Shown here: positions 1-12,123 of the stretch, one piece after another
Numbering within the stretch: position 1 is the first letter of the stretch
Layout of the letters: each line of letters opens with the position of its first letter
DNA from: Simmondsia chinensis
Taxonomy: Eukaryota; Streptophyta; Magnoliopsida; Caryophyllales; Simmondsiaceae
Assembly: GCA_018398585.1 (NCBI GenBank)
Contig: JAGTTD010000006.1
Coordinates: 2,740,501-2,804,500 of the forward strand
Direction: 5' to 3'
DNA length: 64,000 bases
Translations under genes and position numbers: made by a program
Notes under the pieces: generated by a model
Database searches by the model: none
What the model was told of the DNA's origin: nothing
Seen by the model: the letters and a program-made list of their open reading frames with translations, nothing else

Positions 1-3000
1 CTATCCAATGCCAACAGGTTCTGGGACTGAACCTCAACTGAGCTTATATGTCACCTTCGTGCCAACTTCATGGTCTGGACTAGGGTCCATTGAAACTTTG
101 GCAACTATATGCACGAGGTGCCATGGAATCATGTAACAACTGCAATGTAACAAGATTTGACCTGGTTATTACACTATCTACAGTCAGGTTATGTTTATCT
201 ATATTCAATAAAATCAATCAGCAACCACAATTCCATATTTGATTCAAAATGGAAGGCGCACCACTTAGTCAATACCCTTGTTCTTCTATAACAGGAGAAA
301 AAGGAAAAGAAAAGCAGACATAGAGCTGTTGTCTAAGACCATCCCCAGTAAAAATGAACTGCTTTGCACGTCACTGCAATCCCTTACCAGCCTCATGGTT
401 CACATGTGGGTGGGATTCTCATAGACTTTATGTTACTGTTCTTCAACATTTATTCATTATTTTACAATTGTCAAAATAAGATTCAAAAGCAAGCTCAAGC
501 TTGTGGTTCTGAATTCCAGAAATTTATGCATACATACTCTGCCCAATGCCCATCCAAGCAGACAACTTCTGGCAGGAAAAACCTTGAATCCAATCTCACT
601 TCCTAAACTGACTTGCTCACTCTCCAAGCTATATCCAGACGGATTCAATTCCATCAACATGAAATTCTATAGGGCCCAAGTTCTGCTGAAGGAGTTGCAT
701 GTGAGATCCACATATAAGTTGAACGAGATTCCATATCAAAAGTAACTGGAATTTGACGAAGATATCCACTAGACTTATGCATTGATCCCTTCTTTATCAC
801 AACTTCGATTGTAATACTGTGATATTAAACTCATATGTGGACTCCTCAACAATTAAGAGTAAGAAATAATCCTCATCTACAGCCAAGGCTATTCTGCATT
901 ATATAAGTCCTATATTGTCCTCTCCCAAAACCATCCCATCTGTAGCAATATTCCACCACCACTCCAAATCATCCATCTACTCCAAAAGATAAACCCCCAA
1001 CACTTACAAACCAAGTTTTCTACCAAGATATTCCACCCAGGATGACACTGTGCTCTTTCCCGCCCATTCAGCAGAAAGTATGCTAAAGAACGGGCTAACC
1101 TCGCGATTGAAGCAATTGAATAGTGTTACCGTTTTGAGTAGAAAACACAAGGCTCTAGCACTACTAGTTATAATTCCAGACAGAATCTCTTGCATAAGCA
1201 ATAGTTTGCTTTTGAAGTGAGTCTGTATAACCCACATCATACTCCTCTTGCAACTCAGTGGGACAAGATGACCACGGTAGAAAGAGATCATTTCTTCAAA
1301 TGGTAGCCGCCAAAGAACGGTCCCGAGATTTTAGGGTCTCAAAGTAAGTTTATCCAGCGAGCCCTTAAGTGAGGTGTCCACACCAGTTTAAACACATCTC
1401 AAATAATTCATTTATATTACAATATCAATTTAATATGTAAGTCATTTATATTATATAAGTATATTACTTTATAATACATCATACATAGATCATTACTTTC
1501 CCTATTATGAATGCGATATATTGTAGAAGCAAATCAATAACTAATGTTTAGAATGAGCATGTGACAAATGGGAGTCCCAAGCACCTGCTTCTATCGCTTG
1601 AGGTCTTGACTAGCCTAAACACACCCCCGACATTGAAACAATACCCATACCACAAACTATTTCTTGTGCGCCAAATGTACATCTCAACTGATCCCTAGAT
1701 TACTAGCAACACCTATTCAGAAGTGTCTTCACGTCTGACAAGGTAGGTTTTGGCACAGACCAATTGGCAGGTCTAGAAAATTGTCTGCACCGAACAGCAC
1801 AATTTTAACCCCAAATCGAAAACTTAATAAGACATCATGTCCAAGTGAATTACACTAGAGCCAACCTCTAAGCTTTATGCCACATAACCTTATTTGCAAA
1901 TAAATAACTGCAGTCGTAACTAAGGCATTTAATTAAGTAATTCGATTGATTCCATGGCGAGTTGAGGGATAGTAATGGACACTCTAGTTGGCATCGGAAC
2001 TGTTAAAAAAAAAAAAATATTTTACTCGAAACTCAAAAAATTAACCCAATCTTGCTGGATGTGCTTCAATTTTAGTGTGGGAATGTTGTACCACTCAAAA
2101 TATTTAATGGGAGCACATTCACTTGGATGACTTGATGTATTTCATATGACCATTTGTTACCTTTCTTACCATTGTAAATATTAAATTAGGCCCCTGTTGA
2201 ATCCTGTCATTAAATTGCCACCATTAATTCTTGAACGTTCTACCCTTTTATGCCATCTGTCTAAGGAGCCTTTCTGGTAGTTGAGGTATACTAGAAGGCA
2301 ATCCTTCACTCTTTTAACCTTTCCCCCATTGATTCCAGTATGTACATCTTCATTCTATCAAGACCTAAAACTGTGCAATATTGGGGCATATTCTACTCCA
2401 CTACTTTAGAGCATACTACAGTGGTAAGCGTGGTGGTAACCTGTGGTTGGAGTGCCATTTGGTCCCGTTTGTACCATTGCATGGCATGAACGACTTTAGG
2501 ACAAGGATGAAAACCGTAATAAACATTTTTCCAAACTCTGCCTTGGCGGGAGTTTCTTTGAGACTCTTGGTTTGTTATTGTTGTGAACTTTAAGGTATGA
2601 CATTGATATTCATCTTTTCAAATAAGTTTCAATTACTCTTCCCTTTATATTTCTACCAAATCTAACATAAAAGAAACAGAATTATACCTGAAGATGATGA
2701 ATGCAACATCTTTAGAAGCTTCAGCGCGCTAATTACGAGCAAATTTTAATTCCAGAATTGCAGTATCAGCATTTGCAGATTAAATCCAACAGATTGATAT
2801 GAAACATCCGATAGAATTCGGAGATTCTTCTTGCTTAAGATGCCGATTCTCATCAACAGGAAATTTTTGACATTGACATTGACATTGAAGCTGGACCAAA
2901 TCCTATGTAAGGCTGAAACAACGTCCGGATTTGATATATGAGAGAGAGAGAGAATTGAAATCGAAGTCTAGACGATTTGGATTAGGGTTATCGTAAAGCT

Positions 3001-3440
3001 GGATACAACCTACGGAATCCAAACAATCGCTTGAGACTCCTAAATTATTGAAGATGTAATTTTTAAAGTAACGAGCCAACCCGCAGGTCACACGAGTACG
3101 AATGGGTTGTTAAATACTAATATTTTCTTCATATATTTTTTGTATTTTGTTTACTTGATGTGATTTCATAGCATTTAATTAGGAATAGTTAATAAGGTCA
3201 ATTCAGCCTCTTGCTACATTAGGCAGAAGAGTCAGAGGCGGACTAAAGAAGAGATGACTTGAGACGATCCGACAAGACCTCACCCACCTCAACCTTCGGG
3301 AGGAGATGGCCTTAGATAAGGCCCAATGGAGGGCTACCATAGGAGTATTAGATGATCCGGTTAGAGTAGGATAGTCATTGTCTCTATCTTTTCTATTCCT
3401 ATCTCATTCTTATTCCCTTTCTTTATCTCTTCTATCCCTA
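1..3440. other. Intergenic, no confident gene
   Basis: I see no convincing gene here. On the minus strand near 1170-1258 a short open stretch reads EEYDVGYTDSLQKQTIAYAR in one frame, while the neighbouring frame (1004-1291) stays open for 95 codons. This could be a frameshifted exon relic, but I do not recognise the family. Around 600-850 there is a degenerate copy of a dispersed repeat recognisable by the words 'cacatataagttg' and 'aactcatatgtggactcc'; relatives occur near 11000, 11750, 12010, 20130, 24900 and 28930. A short GA run lies at 2940-2954. Tracts around 1400-1500 are simple AT-rich sequence. Confidence 0.4.
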
Positions 3441-3524
3441 CCTCTACCTTTTTTTTTTGGACATATTTTTGCATTTTTGATGTTGCTCCTGTGCCAGGTC
3501 TTTGGCTGATGGATGCAAACCAAC

Positions 3525-3660
3525 TTTTAGGCTGGAGGTCCTCGGAAACAGCCTCCCTTCAGGGTAGCCCCCTGAAGGGGGAAGGCTGAGTACATCTACC
3601 CTCCCCAGACCCTGCTTTTGGAGGGAGCCCTTGGAGGCACTCAATTTGTTGTTGTTGTTG
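3525..3660 (+). repeat. SINE copy with TTG tail (family A body)
   Basis: This copy contains the family body: a 'GGTCCTCGGAAACAGCCT' block, the mirrored 'CCCTGAAGGGG' hairpin-like core, 'GGCTGAGTACATCTACCC', then 'GGAGGGAGCCCTTGGAGGCACT' and a short GTTGTTGTTGTTG tail. The same order recurs at about 17 places in the window in both orientations. The body and TTG-rich 3' end resemble the Au/TS type of plant SINE as I remember it; no 5S head is visible in this copy. Confidence 0.75.
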
Positions 3661-3779
3661 TAATAGGGTCATTTTTTTCTCCTCCCTTTCCTTGCATAAC
3701 CGGCCATAGTTATGGCCCCATTCAATGGGGAGTTTTCCTTCGTGCTTTGATGACTAGCTTAGGATTCCTGGGTTCACAA

Positions 3780-3916
3780 TAACGTTTTGACTCTTCATTT
3801 TTCTGTGATGTATTATAAATAGTTTAGAAATCTCTTAACGGAATTCATTCAATATTCCCATAATCAAAGTATCTTTTAGTTTATTGTTTTTATCAATGTT
3901 TACATGATATCAGAGC
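3780..3916 (+). mobile_element. LTR 3' end plus primer-binding site remnant
   Basis: The sequence ends in 'tttaca' followed at 3905-3916 by TGATATCAGAGC, which matches the initiator-Met tRNA primer-binding site (TGGTATCAGAGC) with one change. Upstream 'TATAAATAG' (about 3814) would suit an LTR promoter. I infer the 3' part of an LTR of a Ty1/copia-like element. No gag or pol follows, because the downstream sequence is a LINE fragment, so this is a broken relic. Confidence 0.5.
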
Positions 3917-4040
3917 GGTTCTAGATCCAGAATTTGTGTTCCTTTTTCCTCGTTTGGTCACGCCCCCATAAGCCGATCCCTTCCTATCCTCTTGTCTTTT
4001 GATTCTTCTTTTTGGTTTTCTTCTTCAATTGATAACTTTG

Positions 4041-4217
4041 TATGCAGGGTACGGAGGGGAGTTACTCTGCCTAAGGTGGAAATTTTAGTTTGGCTTGCAT
4101 TGTTGGGAAGATTAAATACTAAAAGATCGCTCGATAAAAATGGGGATTCTTGATAGCGTAAATGACAAATGTGTTTTATGTGAATTGGAGAAGGAAGATA
4201 TTGATCACTTAATTCGA
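4041..4217 (+). pseudogene. LINE ORF2 zf-RVT fragment (frameshifted)
   Basis: The translation reads RRGVTLPKVEILVWLALLGR then LNTKRSLDKNG, and after a +1 shift near 4143 continues ILDSVNDKCVLCELEKEDID followed by HL. This is the zinc-binding (zf-RVT) domain that follows reverse transcriptase in plant L1-like LINEs, with its diagnostic PKVEIxVWLAxxGRLNTK and CxxC...DHL pattern. The single-base shift and missing flanking domains show it is dead. It runs directly into a GAGCCGAGCC-rich repeat at about 4215. Confidence 0.75.
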
Positions 4218-4365
4218 GTCGAGCCGAGCCTGAGCTTATAACAAGTCGAACTCGAACTTAAAATTTCTAATCTCGGTGAAATTCGAACCAAGAGCTAAAT
4301 GTAAACGAACCGACCCTAAAACCTGACGAGCTCAGACTCAACTCAATTCAACGACACCCTTAGTG
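4215..4365. repeat. GAGCTCG-rich hAT-like MITE fragment
   Basis: Sequence rich in GAGTCGAGCCGAGCC and GAACTCGAAC words, matching the interior of the hAT-like family described at 28980 and 49240. Only part of the element is present and I cannot place either terminus. Confidence 0.4.
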
Positions 4366-4471
4366 AATACTGAAACGTTGGAGTTGACAGAGTCTAGATG
4401 CCCCACAGACGCACCCCTCCTTGAAAGAATAGAATTACGTTGGATCCTTTAAAACATTAGCTTAAAAATGC

Positions 4472-4743
4472 GTTTTTTTTGTCAATACTTATAGACGTAG
4501 CCATAGTACATACAGACAACTAGACTAGGAGAGTCCTTAGCCAGCCCTGTAAACGGTAGTGGGTACAGAAAAAAGACCAGAACAAATGGGAAAAAATAAC
4601 AGGCACCAAAACAACAACGCCGGAAAAAAACACCAAAACAAGATGAGACTAGAACAAGTAGGGCAACGGATGGAGTCGAAGCAGATACACACCCAGAAAC
4701 ACCACACAAGAGACGAAACGACGACCTCGGAGAGGGTGTTTAA
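4472..4743 (-). mobile_element. 5'-truncated L1-type LINE 3' end with TSD
   Basis: On the minus strand this ends in '...CTACGTCTATAAGTATTGAC' plus an A-run, the terminal pattern shared by the LINE ends at 6516, 28257, 30769, 44711 and 52233. It is bracketed by an 11-bp direct repeat CTTAAAAATGC at 4461-4471 and 4744-4754, which I read as the target-site duplication. Only 272 bp of 3' UTR were copied; there is no coding sequence. Confidence 0.75.
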
Positions 4744-4765
4744 CTTAAAAATGCCTAAAACAGTA

Positions 4766-5200
4766 CAATAGAGAAATTATGACTTAGGTACCTCATGTTC
4801 GTTATTTATTACCGATGTACTCTAATGTTTTAATATATATATATAGTGAGATACTTTAATAGTTGAATATTTTATCACTTCAGTATCTTATGTTTAAATT
4901 TGATTAATTTTTATAAGAACGAGACCAATGTTATACAAAAGATGCTAATGTAATGCATAATTACAACATTATACATAAGCCATGTTAATATTTTCAATAA
5001 AAATTCATTGAATGACGATAAAACTTTCACTGACTATAGATGTAAATTACCTATATATTATCGAAATTATGTATCACATTAGCATTTTTGGTAAAAAATC
5101 ATCAAATTTTAATACATAAATGATCAGAATCGTGTTTCACTCTAGCAATTTTCAAGGAAAATCTATCGAATTCTAGAAGTAGGTACCTCATTGATAAATT
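4766..5200. repeat. MITE-like repeat, 'CTTAGGTACC' family
   Basis: Begins 'gagaaattatgacttaggta' and ends with the inverted counterpart 'gtaggtacctcattgata'. The same TIR words bound the repeat at 6527-7068 and recur near 7300-7400, 44380-44580, 45060-45260 and 54270-54440. The interior is AT-rich non-coding sequence. Confidence 0.5.
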
Positions 5201-6060
5201 TTAAAACATACCGTTTGCATCCATAATTGTTGACGTGTTTAGCATTGCCAGCTATTAAGCCTGAGACGCACTTCCTCTCATCCACAATGATATACACTAA
5301 CCTAGAGAAGAAAAGCGATGGGAACGTTCTCTGTACACTTAATTTGGTTTTTTTTATTGGGAGAAATGAAATAGATGATATCATTGTGGAGAGGGGGTGG
5401 CCCTTTATATAGACAAATATACGAGCCTACTCATCACCAGTCCATATATTCTAATTGGATCTTCGTTAATTCACCCTTAAGCCCATACATCACAATGGAC
5501 CCAACACATAATAGATATAGGCTTATTTTATATTATAATGAACCGGGCTTTTATCATATCTTATTAATCTAACCTAGCATATAATAAAAGATTTTTTAAG
5601 AAGATGAGGAAAATACATTAGGAGCCTCTCCTCGGAGAGGATTGTCCTATCGTGTTTGTCCAGATAATAGAGGAAAGTTGGTAGCTTGGCAGATAGGACC
5701 GAGGGGTCGAAGAACAGATCATGTGCCCCTGTTTGGCTACCCATTGTGTAACTATATTACCTTCTCTGAAACAGTGTTGAAACATCATATCCCTTTTAGC
5801 AAGATCGTTATTCAACATATAATTCACAATAGTACGGATTTTCCAAGAAACATATATCGAAGTAGCCTTTTTAAAATCCCGATTATAATTTCATTGTGAT
5901 CCTTGACCTGAATTATACTGAATCTCATCCTAAATGATTGATGAATGCCATACCTCGCAACCGTTAGATCTGCAAACACAATGGAAATTTTTTCGAGTTT
6001 CCTTGAACCTACTACAATAAATCTTCCAGCATAAATTCTGATAATGAAACTTATCGCCAC
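5201..6060. other. Intergenic, nothing recognised
   Basis: AT-rich, with only short accidental open frames on both strands. No conserved domain, splice pattern or clear repeat family was recognised. Confidence 0.4.
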
Positions 6061-6516
6061 CCAATGTCCTATATATTTCTCGACTCATTGCCGGTTTTTC
6101 CATCTAACCCATTTTCTACATTTATTGACCCTTTTGTTGTCCAGGAGTTCTTCTATATCGTAAGCCTTGTTGCAACATTGCCCTTCCATCACCATATTGG
6201 TAATTACCATCTTTGTTGTTGTGCCCTTTTCTTCCTTCATATTCCAATTCGGCCCTCTATCAGTTCAATTGCGTCTTTTATTCCTGTTATTCTTGCAGCT
6301 TTCTGTCCAGTAATAATCGGGTGTGGCTCTCTTTTTCCTATTGTTAGGTTGCAGGTTTGTGCCCAATTCTGTTTTTGTTTTCCTGATCTTGTTGTCCCTC
6401 CCCTTTTTTTCTCTGTTTTGATTTCCTGTTCTGCCCCCTTGTTTACGGGGTGTTAGGGCTCACTCTGTCGAGGTCCCTGGTCTGTACTACGGCTATGCCG
6501 ATAATTATTGAAAAAA
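6061..6516 (+). mobile_element. L1-type LINE 3' end fragment
   Basis: A pyrimidine-rich 3'-UTR-like stretch ends at 6516 with 'CCGATAATTATTG' and an A-run, the same terminal word as the other LINE ends in this window. The 5' limit is uncertain and I found no target duplication, perhaps because another repeat abuts the tail at 6527. The open frame 6064-6456 inside it is Phe/Cys/Ser-rich and is not a protein I recognise. Confidence 0.55.
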
Positions 6517-6526
6517 ACAAAGGGAA

Positions 6527-7068
6527 ATTATCACTTAGGTATCATGAGGTTTGACCATTTGTCATCCAAGTTCTCTGACGCTTCAAAATATACAGTAGGA
6601 TACTTTAAGATTCAAAAATTTCATCACTTAGGTACCATGAAGTTTAAAGGTTTATCAATTAGATGCCCTTCTTCCAAAATCCGGTAAAATGCTCAAGTGA
6701 AACATGATTCTGACAAGTATATTCACAATAATTTGATGATTTTTTTACAAAAAATGCTAATACGACATATGATTTCAGCAATATATAGATAGTTTACATC
6801 TCAGTTTAGTGAAATTTTTTATTAATTTTTTGAATTTTTAATCAAAATATTGACATAACTTATATATATTATTATGATCATGCATCACATTAGCATATTT
6901 CATACAAAATTGATTTGATTTTCACAAAAGTTCATCAAATTATGACCTAGGGTATCTAAATGATAAAAATTTCAAACCTCAGGGTACTTTATTTTATATA
7001 TTAAAACGTCAGGATACTTAGTTCATAAATCGTCAAACCTCGGGGTACATAATATGTAATAATTTCCC
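6527..7068. repeat. TIR MITE, 'CTTAGGTACC' family
   Basis: The left end (GGGAAATTATCACTTAGGTA) and the reverse complement of the right end (GGGAAATTATTACATATTAT, then GTACCCCGAGGTTTGAC) form terminal inverted repeats of about 70 bp with imperfect identity. The interior is AT-rich and non-coding. This is the best-preserved copy of the family in the window. Confidence 0.6.
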
Positions 7069-8138
7069 ACATATAAATATTTTCATTACAATTTGATGAT
7101 TTTTTGACCCAAAAATGATAACATGAAACACAATTAGGTAGTTTACATCAAAATTCAATAAAGTTTTATCGTAATTTGTCTCTTTTTGAAAATATTGACA
7201 TGCGTTATACATTTATTGTAATCCTATACAATATTAGCATTTTTTGTATAAATTTGATCATATCTGGTTGACAATTCATCAAATTCTGAAGTATAGTACG
7301 TAGGTGATAAAATATTCGAATTAATATTAACGTATCTCATTATATATATTAAAATATTATGATATTTGGCTGATAAATGCTCAAACTTGACGTATTTCAG
7401 AAGAAAAAAAAAATTGAATTACAAACCCCTTTGTCAAAATATGATTTGAATAACACAATATTTATATTGACATAGCCAATTATCTACCTTGCTTTCGTGC
7501 ATAATTTAACACTTTGATTAACATCCCCAATCATATTATATTTTAAAATCTAAGCCCTCTTTTCAAGCACAGATTGAGTTTTGGGTTTGATTGTAACATT
7601 TAATTATTTAAATTGGACCTATTTATTTTATATTTCAAATTGAGGTATTAATACAGGTATTTTTGTCTGAAAAGTTTTTAGTTTTTATTTATACTTTCAT
7701 TTTAAATGGGAAGTATTATACTTAAATACTGAAAACAACTACTGTATCTGTTTAAAAGCATTTTTGGGGCCAAATACATTCAAATCCTAAAAATAATAGT
7801 ATTTCAAGAAACGAAGATTGGCTAAACAGGTCCCTAATATTGCTTTTTTCATAGTCTAAAATTATTTATGCGGAAAAATGCAGGTAAATAATAAACATAG
7901 AGTTAGGGTTTATCACAATTCCTTTGGTTGATCGCCTTAAGAATCGTGTAGAATAATTGAGAGGACTATTATACTCGTATAATTTTCACACTCTTAAAAG
8001 GAGAATTGAGAATTTTGAGGCTATGTATTTCTAATCAAATGAATGATCGGTAATGAGGGAGAAGACACAAAAACCTAGTCTCTTACCCTGGTTAAGCATC
8101 ACAGGAAACCACCCTATAAAATATTAAGATATCTCCTT
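7069..8138. other. AT-rich intergenic with repeat debris
   Basis: Degenerate pieces of the 6527-7068 family lie at about 7070-7410. The rest is AT-rich with no gene and no clear element ends. Confidence 0.4.
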
Positions 8139-8297
8139 AATAATATATAATACTGTTGGATATCGATCGGTATTAATAAGTCAGTCACTATTTTAATGGA
8201 TAACTATCTCAAAAAAACAAATTCAGATAGCAGTCTACTGAAATAGTAGCTGACTTGTTAGTATCGGTCAATATCGAATAGTATTATACATTATTAC
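8139..8297. repeat. Small foldback element
   Basis: The left half (ATAATACTGTTGGATATCG, then GATCGGTATTAATAAGTCAG) is inverted in the right half, which reverse-complements to ATAATACTATTCGATATTG, then ACCGATACTAACAAGTCAG. The two arms of about 60 bp with a short loop make a nearly complete hairpin, as in compact MITEs. I cannot assign a superfamily. Confidence 0.6.
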
Positions 8298-8417
8298 ATA
8301 TGCAATAATGAGATACATCTAACATTTTCTATAAATAAGTTATTTATCAACAAACCCATTTGACCATACAAACATAAGCCACGTGTTTGCTTCATATAGA
8401 GGTTCAATGGCAATAAC

Positions 8418-8920
8418 GGGAGTGTAAGCCAACCAGCGTCTACTCGCATTGGAAATCGATTATACATCTTTATACTTATTGCGAAGGTAGGATAATTTAT
8501 GGAGGAGAGCTCGTGTAAGCTCCATAACGATAAGCCTAACGAGTTAATTTTGAAGAAGGGAGTGCTCGATTTATTAACTATAGCGAATATATTGATAAGA
8601 TTAAGGATTTGATAAAAGCTCGTTAAACACCCATTATCATTTGGTATTAGTTAGAAAATGGTTTGATAATAATCCGATAGTAACTTGAAGAGCTCAGCCT
8701 ATAGTGAGCTCGACTTGGTTATGAGCTCGATTCTGCTCTATAGTTAGTTCGATTCGACTCCGTAAGGGTAACGAGCCGACTATCGAACACGTTAAAATCT
8801 TATCAAACTGAATTGGTCAATAAGAGCTTGACTTTAGCTCAAGCTCGATAAGCCTTATCAAGCTCAAGCTCAAATAAGGAAATACACTGTTCGGTTTGAG
8901 TTGGCTCGCTTACACTCTGA
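8418..8920. mobile_element. hAT-like MITE, GAGCTCG-rich interior
   Basis: The ends are GGGAGTGTAAGCCAACC and, reverse complemented, TCAGAGTGTAAGCGAGCC, flanked by an 8-bp near-identical duplication (GCAATAAC at 8410-8417, GCAACAAC at 8921-8928). The interior is dominated by alternating GAGCTCG, CTCGAT and AAGCTC words on both strands. The 8-bp duplication and the GTGTAAA-type termini fit the hAT superfamily. There is no transposase. Confidence 0.6.
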
Positions 8921-8944
8921 GCAACAACCAACCAACAATTAAGG

Positions 8945-9345
8945 TTGAATTCAAAATATTTTACTTTTTTAGTCCAAAAAATTCAATGTATTTAATAAAA
9001 TAATTCAAACAATGATATAAAAAAATAAAGCGGGGCCTGTTATGCACCCTTACACATCGCTATTTGGATTATTTTATTATATTTATATGAATTTTTGGAC
9101 TAAAAAATTATTTCATAAATTATATGAATTAAAAAATTAATACACTAAATCAACAACAACAACAATAACGAACCCAGTGCCTCCAAGGGCTCCTGCCTAA
9201 GCAGGGTTTGAGGGGGTAGATATACGCAACCTTCTCCCTTTAAGGGGCTATCCTGAAAAGAGGCTGTTTTCGATGACTCCCAACATGAGAAGCTGGTCCA
9301 TTAATACACTAACTCTTAGGTAATAATATGTAATTTATTCAAATA
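8945..9345. repeat. TIR repeat of the 52269/62238 family, split by a SINE
   Basis: Contains the family words 'tttggattattttattat' and 'tggactaaaaaattatttc' and ends 'taggtaataatatgtaattt', as in the better copies at 52269-52612 and 62238-62783. A SINE at 9149-9299 is inserted near its right end. Confidence 0.5.
9149..9299 (-). mobile_element. SINE copy with 13-bp TSD
   Basis: Minus-strand copy of the TTG-tailed SINE; on the plus strand it starts with a CAACAACAACAACAATAA tail complement, followed by AACCCAGTGCCTCCAAGGGC. A perfect 13-bp duplication ATTAATACACTAA flanks it at 9136-9148 and 9300-9312. The body is complete but no 5S-like head is present, so this copy is 5'-truncated or has another head. 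Confidence 0.85.
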
Positions 9346-10189
9346 TTTTTTTTATAATTTTTCATGGGGGGTTAGGTTAACTTTACCTGTCGAGGGGCAA
9401 AAATGTAATTTAATATGATATTGTAATTGAATGCGGGAACTTGGGGTCATTTTCGTTTGCTGCTTTAGTCCTCGTCATTAAGGCATCTCCACTTGAGACT
9501 TTGCATTTTCTAAAAAGGTAAATTTCGTGTCTTTAATTCTATTCGAGAACCGACTTTTTAAAAAATTTAAGCTGATAGTTGAAGATTTGTGAATAATTTT
9601 ATATTATAGTATTCTTTTTTATGTAAATACTGTTTGAGCTTAAAGCGTAGATATTACACAAATTTACATTATATCTTATACTTTGCCAATGAGCAAGCAC
9701 TACAAAAATCTGGTAGAGTTCATAAAAAATAACCAAATTATATGATGCGTAATAAAAACGTAAACTTGATATTGAGCATACTAATATCGAAGAAACTTGA
9801 AATTCATCGAGAATGAGAAAGTAAATACTAGAGTTTTATATTGAGAATTTATAGATGCATAGAAATTAGCGGCTAAAAATATTTATAACCACTAACGTCT
9901 AAGGAAATTACTAGAGTTTTACCCCTAGAGGCCCTTCAATCCCTCATTCCTCAATTTTTAGGGGGAGCGGCCTTTTATTTGCCAAAACATACAAAACATT
10001 ATAAAATACGACAAAAAATATAATACGTAGGATAATATTATTTACAGCAGAACAAAACGAATACGACTAGAAAACATTACAAAGCGATCAACAACTACTG
10101 AATAATTTCAAAAAGAAATACTATCCGTGCATCACATGGGAAAAACCTAGTAAAACATTATAAGGCATAAATTATTATTGTCAGAATAC
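9346..10189. other. Intergenic, repeat debris
   Basis: A short relic of the small LTR (TRIM-like) family lies at about 9629-9690 ('gagcttaaagcgtag...'). The remainder is AT-rich with no recognised gene. Confidence 0.35.
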
Positions 10190-10319
10190 TACAACAACAA
10201 CCAAGTGTCTCAAAGAGTCTTTTGCCAAGGCAGGGTTTGAGGGGGTAAGATGAACATAGCCTTACTTGTACAAGACAGCAAACTGTTTCCGAAGAGTCTT
10301 TAACCGTAGAAAGAACCCT
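10190..10319 (-). repeat. SINE copy, TTG-tailed family
   Basis: Starts on the plus strand with ACAACAACAACCAAG and carries CCAAGGCAGGGTTTGAGGGG and GTTTCCGAAGAGTC words, in minus orientation. It is more diverged than the 9149 copy, and I found no clean target duplication. Confidence 0.65.
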
Positions 10320-10689
10320 ACTCTATAAAATAAAAACATACATATCTAATGCAAATAAACATTATTCAAGTTAAATGAAACAACAACAACAATAAACATA
10401 CAAGCTTAGAGGCATTATTGGCTGTCATCAGCGTGCTCCTCTTTCCTAATAGCTAGGTTGACCCATACATATTTTTAACCCCTACTTTATAATTACAAGA
10501 GTAACTATAAAGAATGCGAGTTATTATACTCAGAATAAAAAAATTTGACCAAAAAAATTAGTAACAAAATAATAATATAATTTATAAATAACAAGACTTA
10601 CAAAATTATATTAAAAACTATAATCTCGCACTAATAATAACAATTTTATTCTTACAAAAACATTACCAAAAAAGAATTTTGAAGAGAGC

Positions 10690-10849
10690 GAGAGAGAGAG
10701 AGAGATTTGAACCAATTTTCAAAGCTTCAGTAGGAGAGCGTGAATAAACCTCCTTTGTACCAAATTCCACTTCACTCCATCCAAACTCCTCCTCCTCTCT
10801 CTCTCTCTCTCTCTCTCTACCCCTCTCCCCCTTATTGAATAAATCTTAG
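10690..10849 (+). other. Probable non-coding first exon of the NAT gene
   Basis: A GA-run (10690-10706) and a long CT-run (about 10790-10819) precede a strong donor, CTTAG|GTAAGT, with the exon ending at 10849. The next plausible acceptor is TTAACAG at 12107-12113, 10 bases before the transporter ATG. Pyrimidine-rich leaders and a leader intron are common in plant housekeeping genes. The transcription start is not visible, so the 5' limit is a guess. Confidence 0.5.
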
Positions 10850-11361
10850 GTAAGTTTCATACTTAATTGACTTTTTTTTGTTAAGGCATGATTCACGGAG
10901 TTAAACATAGATTCATATATAAGTTCATGTCGAGTTCGATTATAAAATTAATTGACTTTAAGTGAAGTAATTCACTATGTTTATATGTTGGTCTCTTATT
11001 TCTTACAACTTTTACCCGTTATTCACATTTTTGACTCACAAGTGGAGTTTTTGTCAATTTTGCCCATCCTAGATTGTTAAGGAAAGTTCCCCCTGGCTTT
11101 TGTCCTTCCTTTTTATTGCTATTTTTTTCTGGGTTTGCATTTAATTTGTTTAGTGTTCTACCAAAGTTATGTTCTTGTTAATTTAATTCTACTTTGTCCT
11201 CCTTTTTCTTTAATTTTTCTTTTGGTACATCCATCTTTTACTACTTTTACTTCATTTTTTTTTTGCCTTTTTAGCTTTCTGAATAAAAAAATTGAGCTCA
11301 TAATACTGAATATACTTGTGAGAGTGCTTGCTTTGGGCGCAAATTTTTTATTTTAGTGTTT

Positions 11362-11449
11362 TAGGGAGCAACTTGTAGGGGTAAGATTGTGTACATCTTG
11401 CCCGATAGTACCGTGGTGGGAGTCTCTACGAGGCACGGAGTTGTTGTTG
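11362..11449 (+). repeat. 5'-truncated SINE in NAT leader intron
   Basis: Carries the family 3' half (GGGGTAAGATTGTGTACATC ... GAGGCACGGAGTTGTTGTTG) flanked by an 8-bp TAGTGTTT duplication at 11354-11361 and 11450-11457. It lies inside the inferred leader intron of the transporter gene. Confidence 0.65.
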
Positions 11450-12123
11450 TAGTGTTTCTGGGTAAGCCGTGGAGCTATTATAATCTGGGTATTGGAATTT
11501 ATTTTAGAATTTTTGAGTGTTTTTTCTGCTTGTTTGTTTCATGGGGTTGTTGAAAAGGGAGAGTTGGGATCTGGGTTTCAGTTGGATTTGAAATTTGAAA
11601 TTTCTCACTAATTTTGAGCTTTTGTTTTTCTCCTTTTCTGTATTTCTTTTCTTGAGGAGGAGAAAGGGAAGAGATAATGTAAAGTTTGATTGAAGGTGGT
11701 ACTTAATTTGTTAATTCCACCGGATGTTAGGTGGAATAACTCATTAGGTTTATATGTTGATTTATTCTCTCACAATATGTGAGATTTTTACTAGACTCAT
11801 ATGTGGAGTCTTTAACATAATCCAACTGTTGAAGTCTTTGGGTAGTGGTGCCTGAATCTTGAGATTGAACCCAACCTTTATCATAAGTGAGGGGTTTAAA
11901 GGGGATTTGGGGAGGGCTGACCGTTGTGCAGTTCATGTGGCTTCCTCAACATACGTCAAAAAAATTTGTCAAATTTTATTGTGTTCAAGTGAGGTTTCAT
12001 CTCGAAGCCAATTGAAATTAGAAGAAATAAATCATTAGGCTTATATGATTTCTTCTCTCCCGCAACTTTGATGTGCGATTTCTTACTATTGTCATATGTA
12101 AAGTTCTTAACAGATAAAAATCA

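Noticed and set aside
3905..3916. A full LTR retrotransposon starting at the primer-binding site
   Set aside because: No gag, protease, integrase or RT follows and no matching second LTR was found.
6064..6456. A membrane protein frame of 130 codons
   Set aside because: No homology I can recognise; lies in pyrimidine-rich LINE 3' UTR with a LINE terminus after it.
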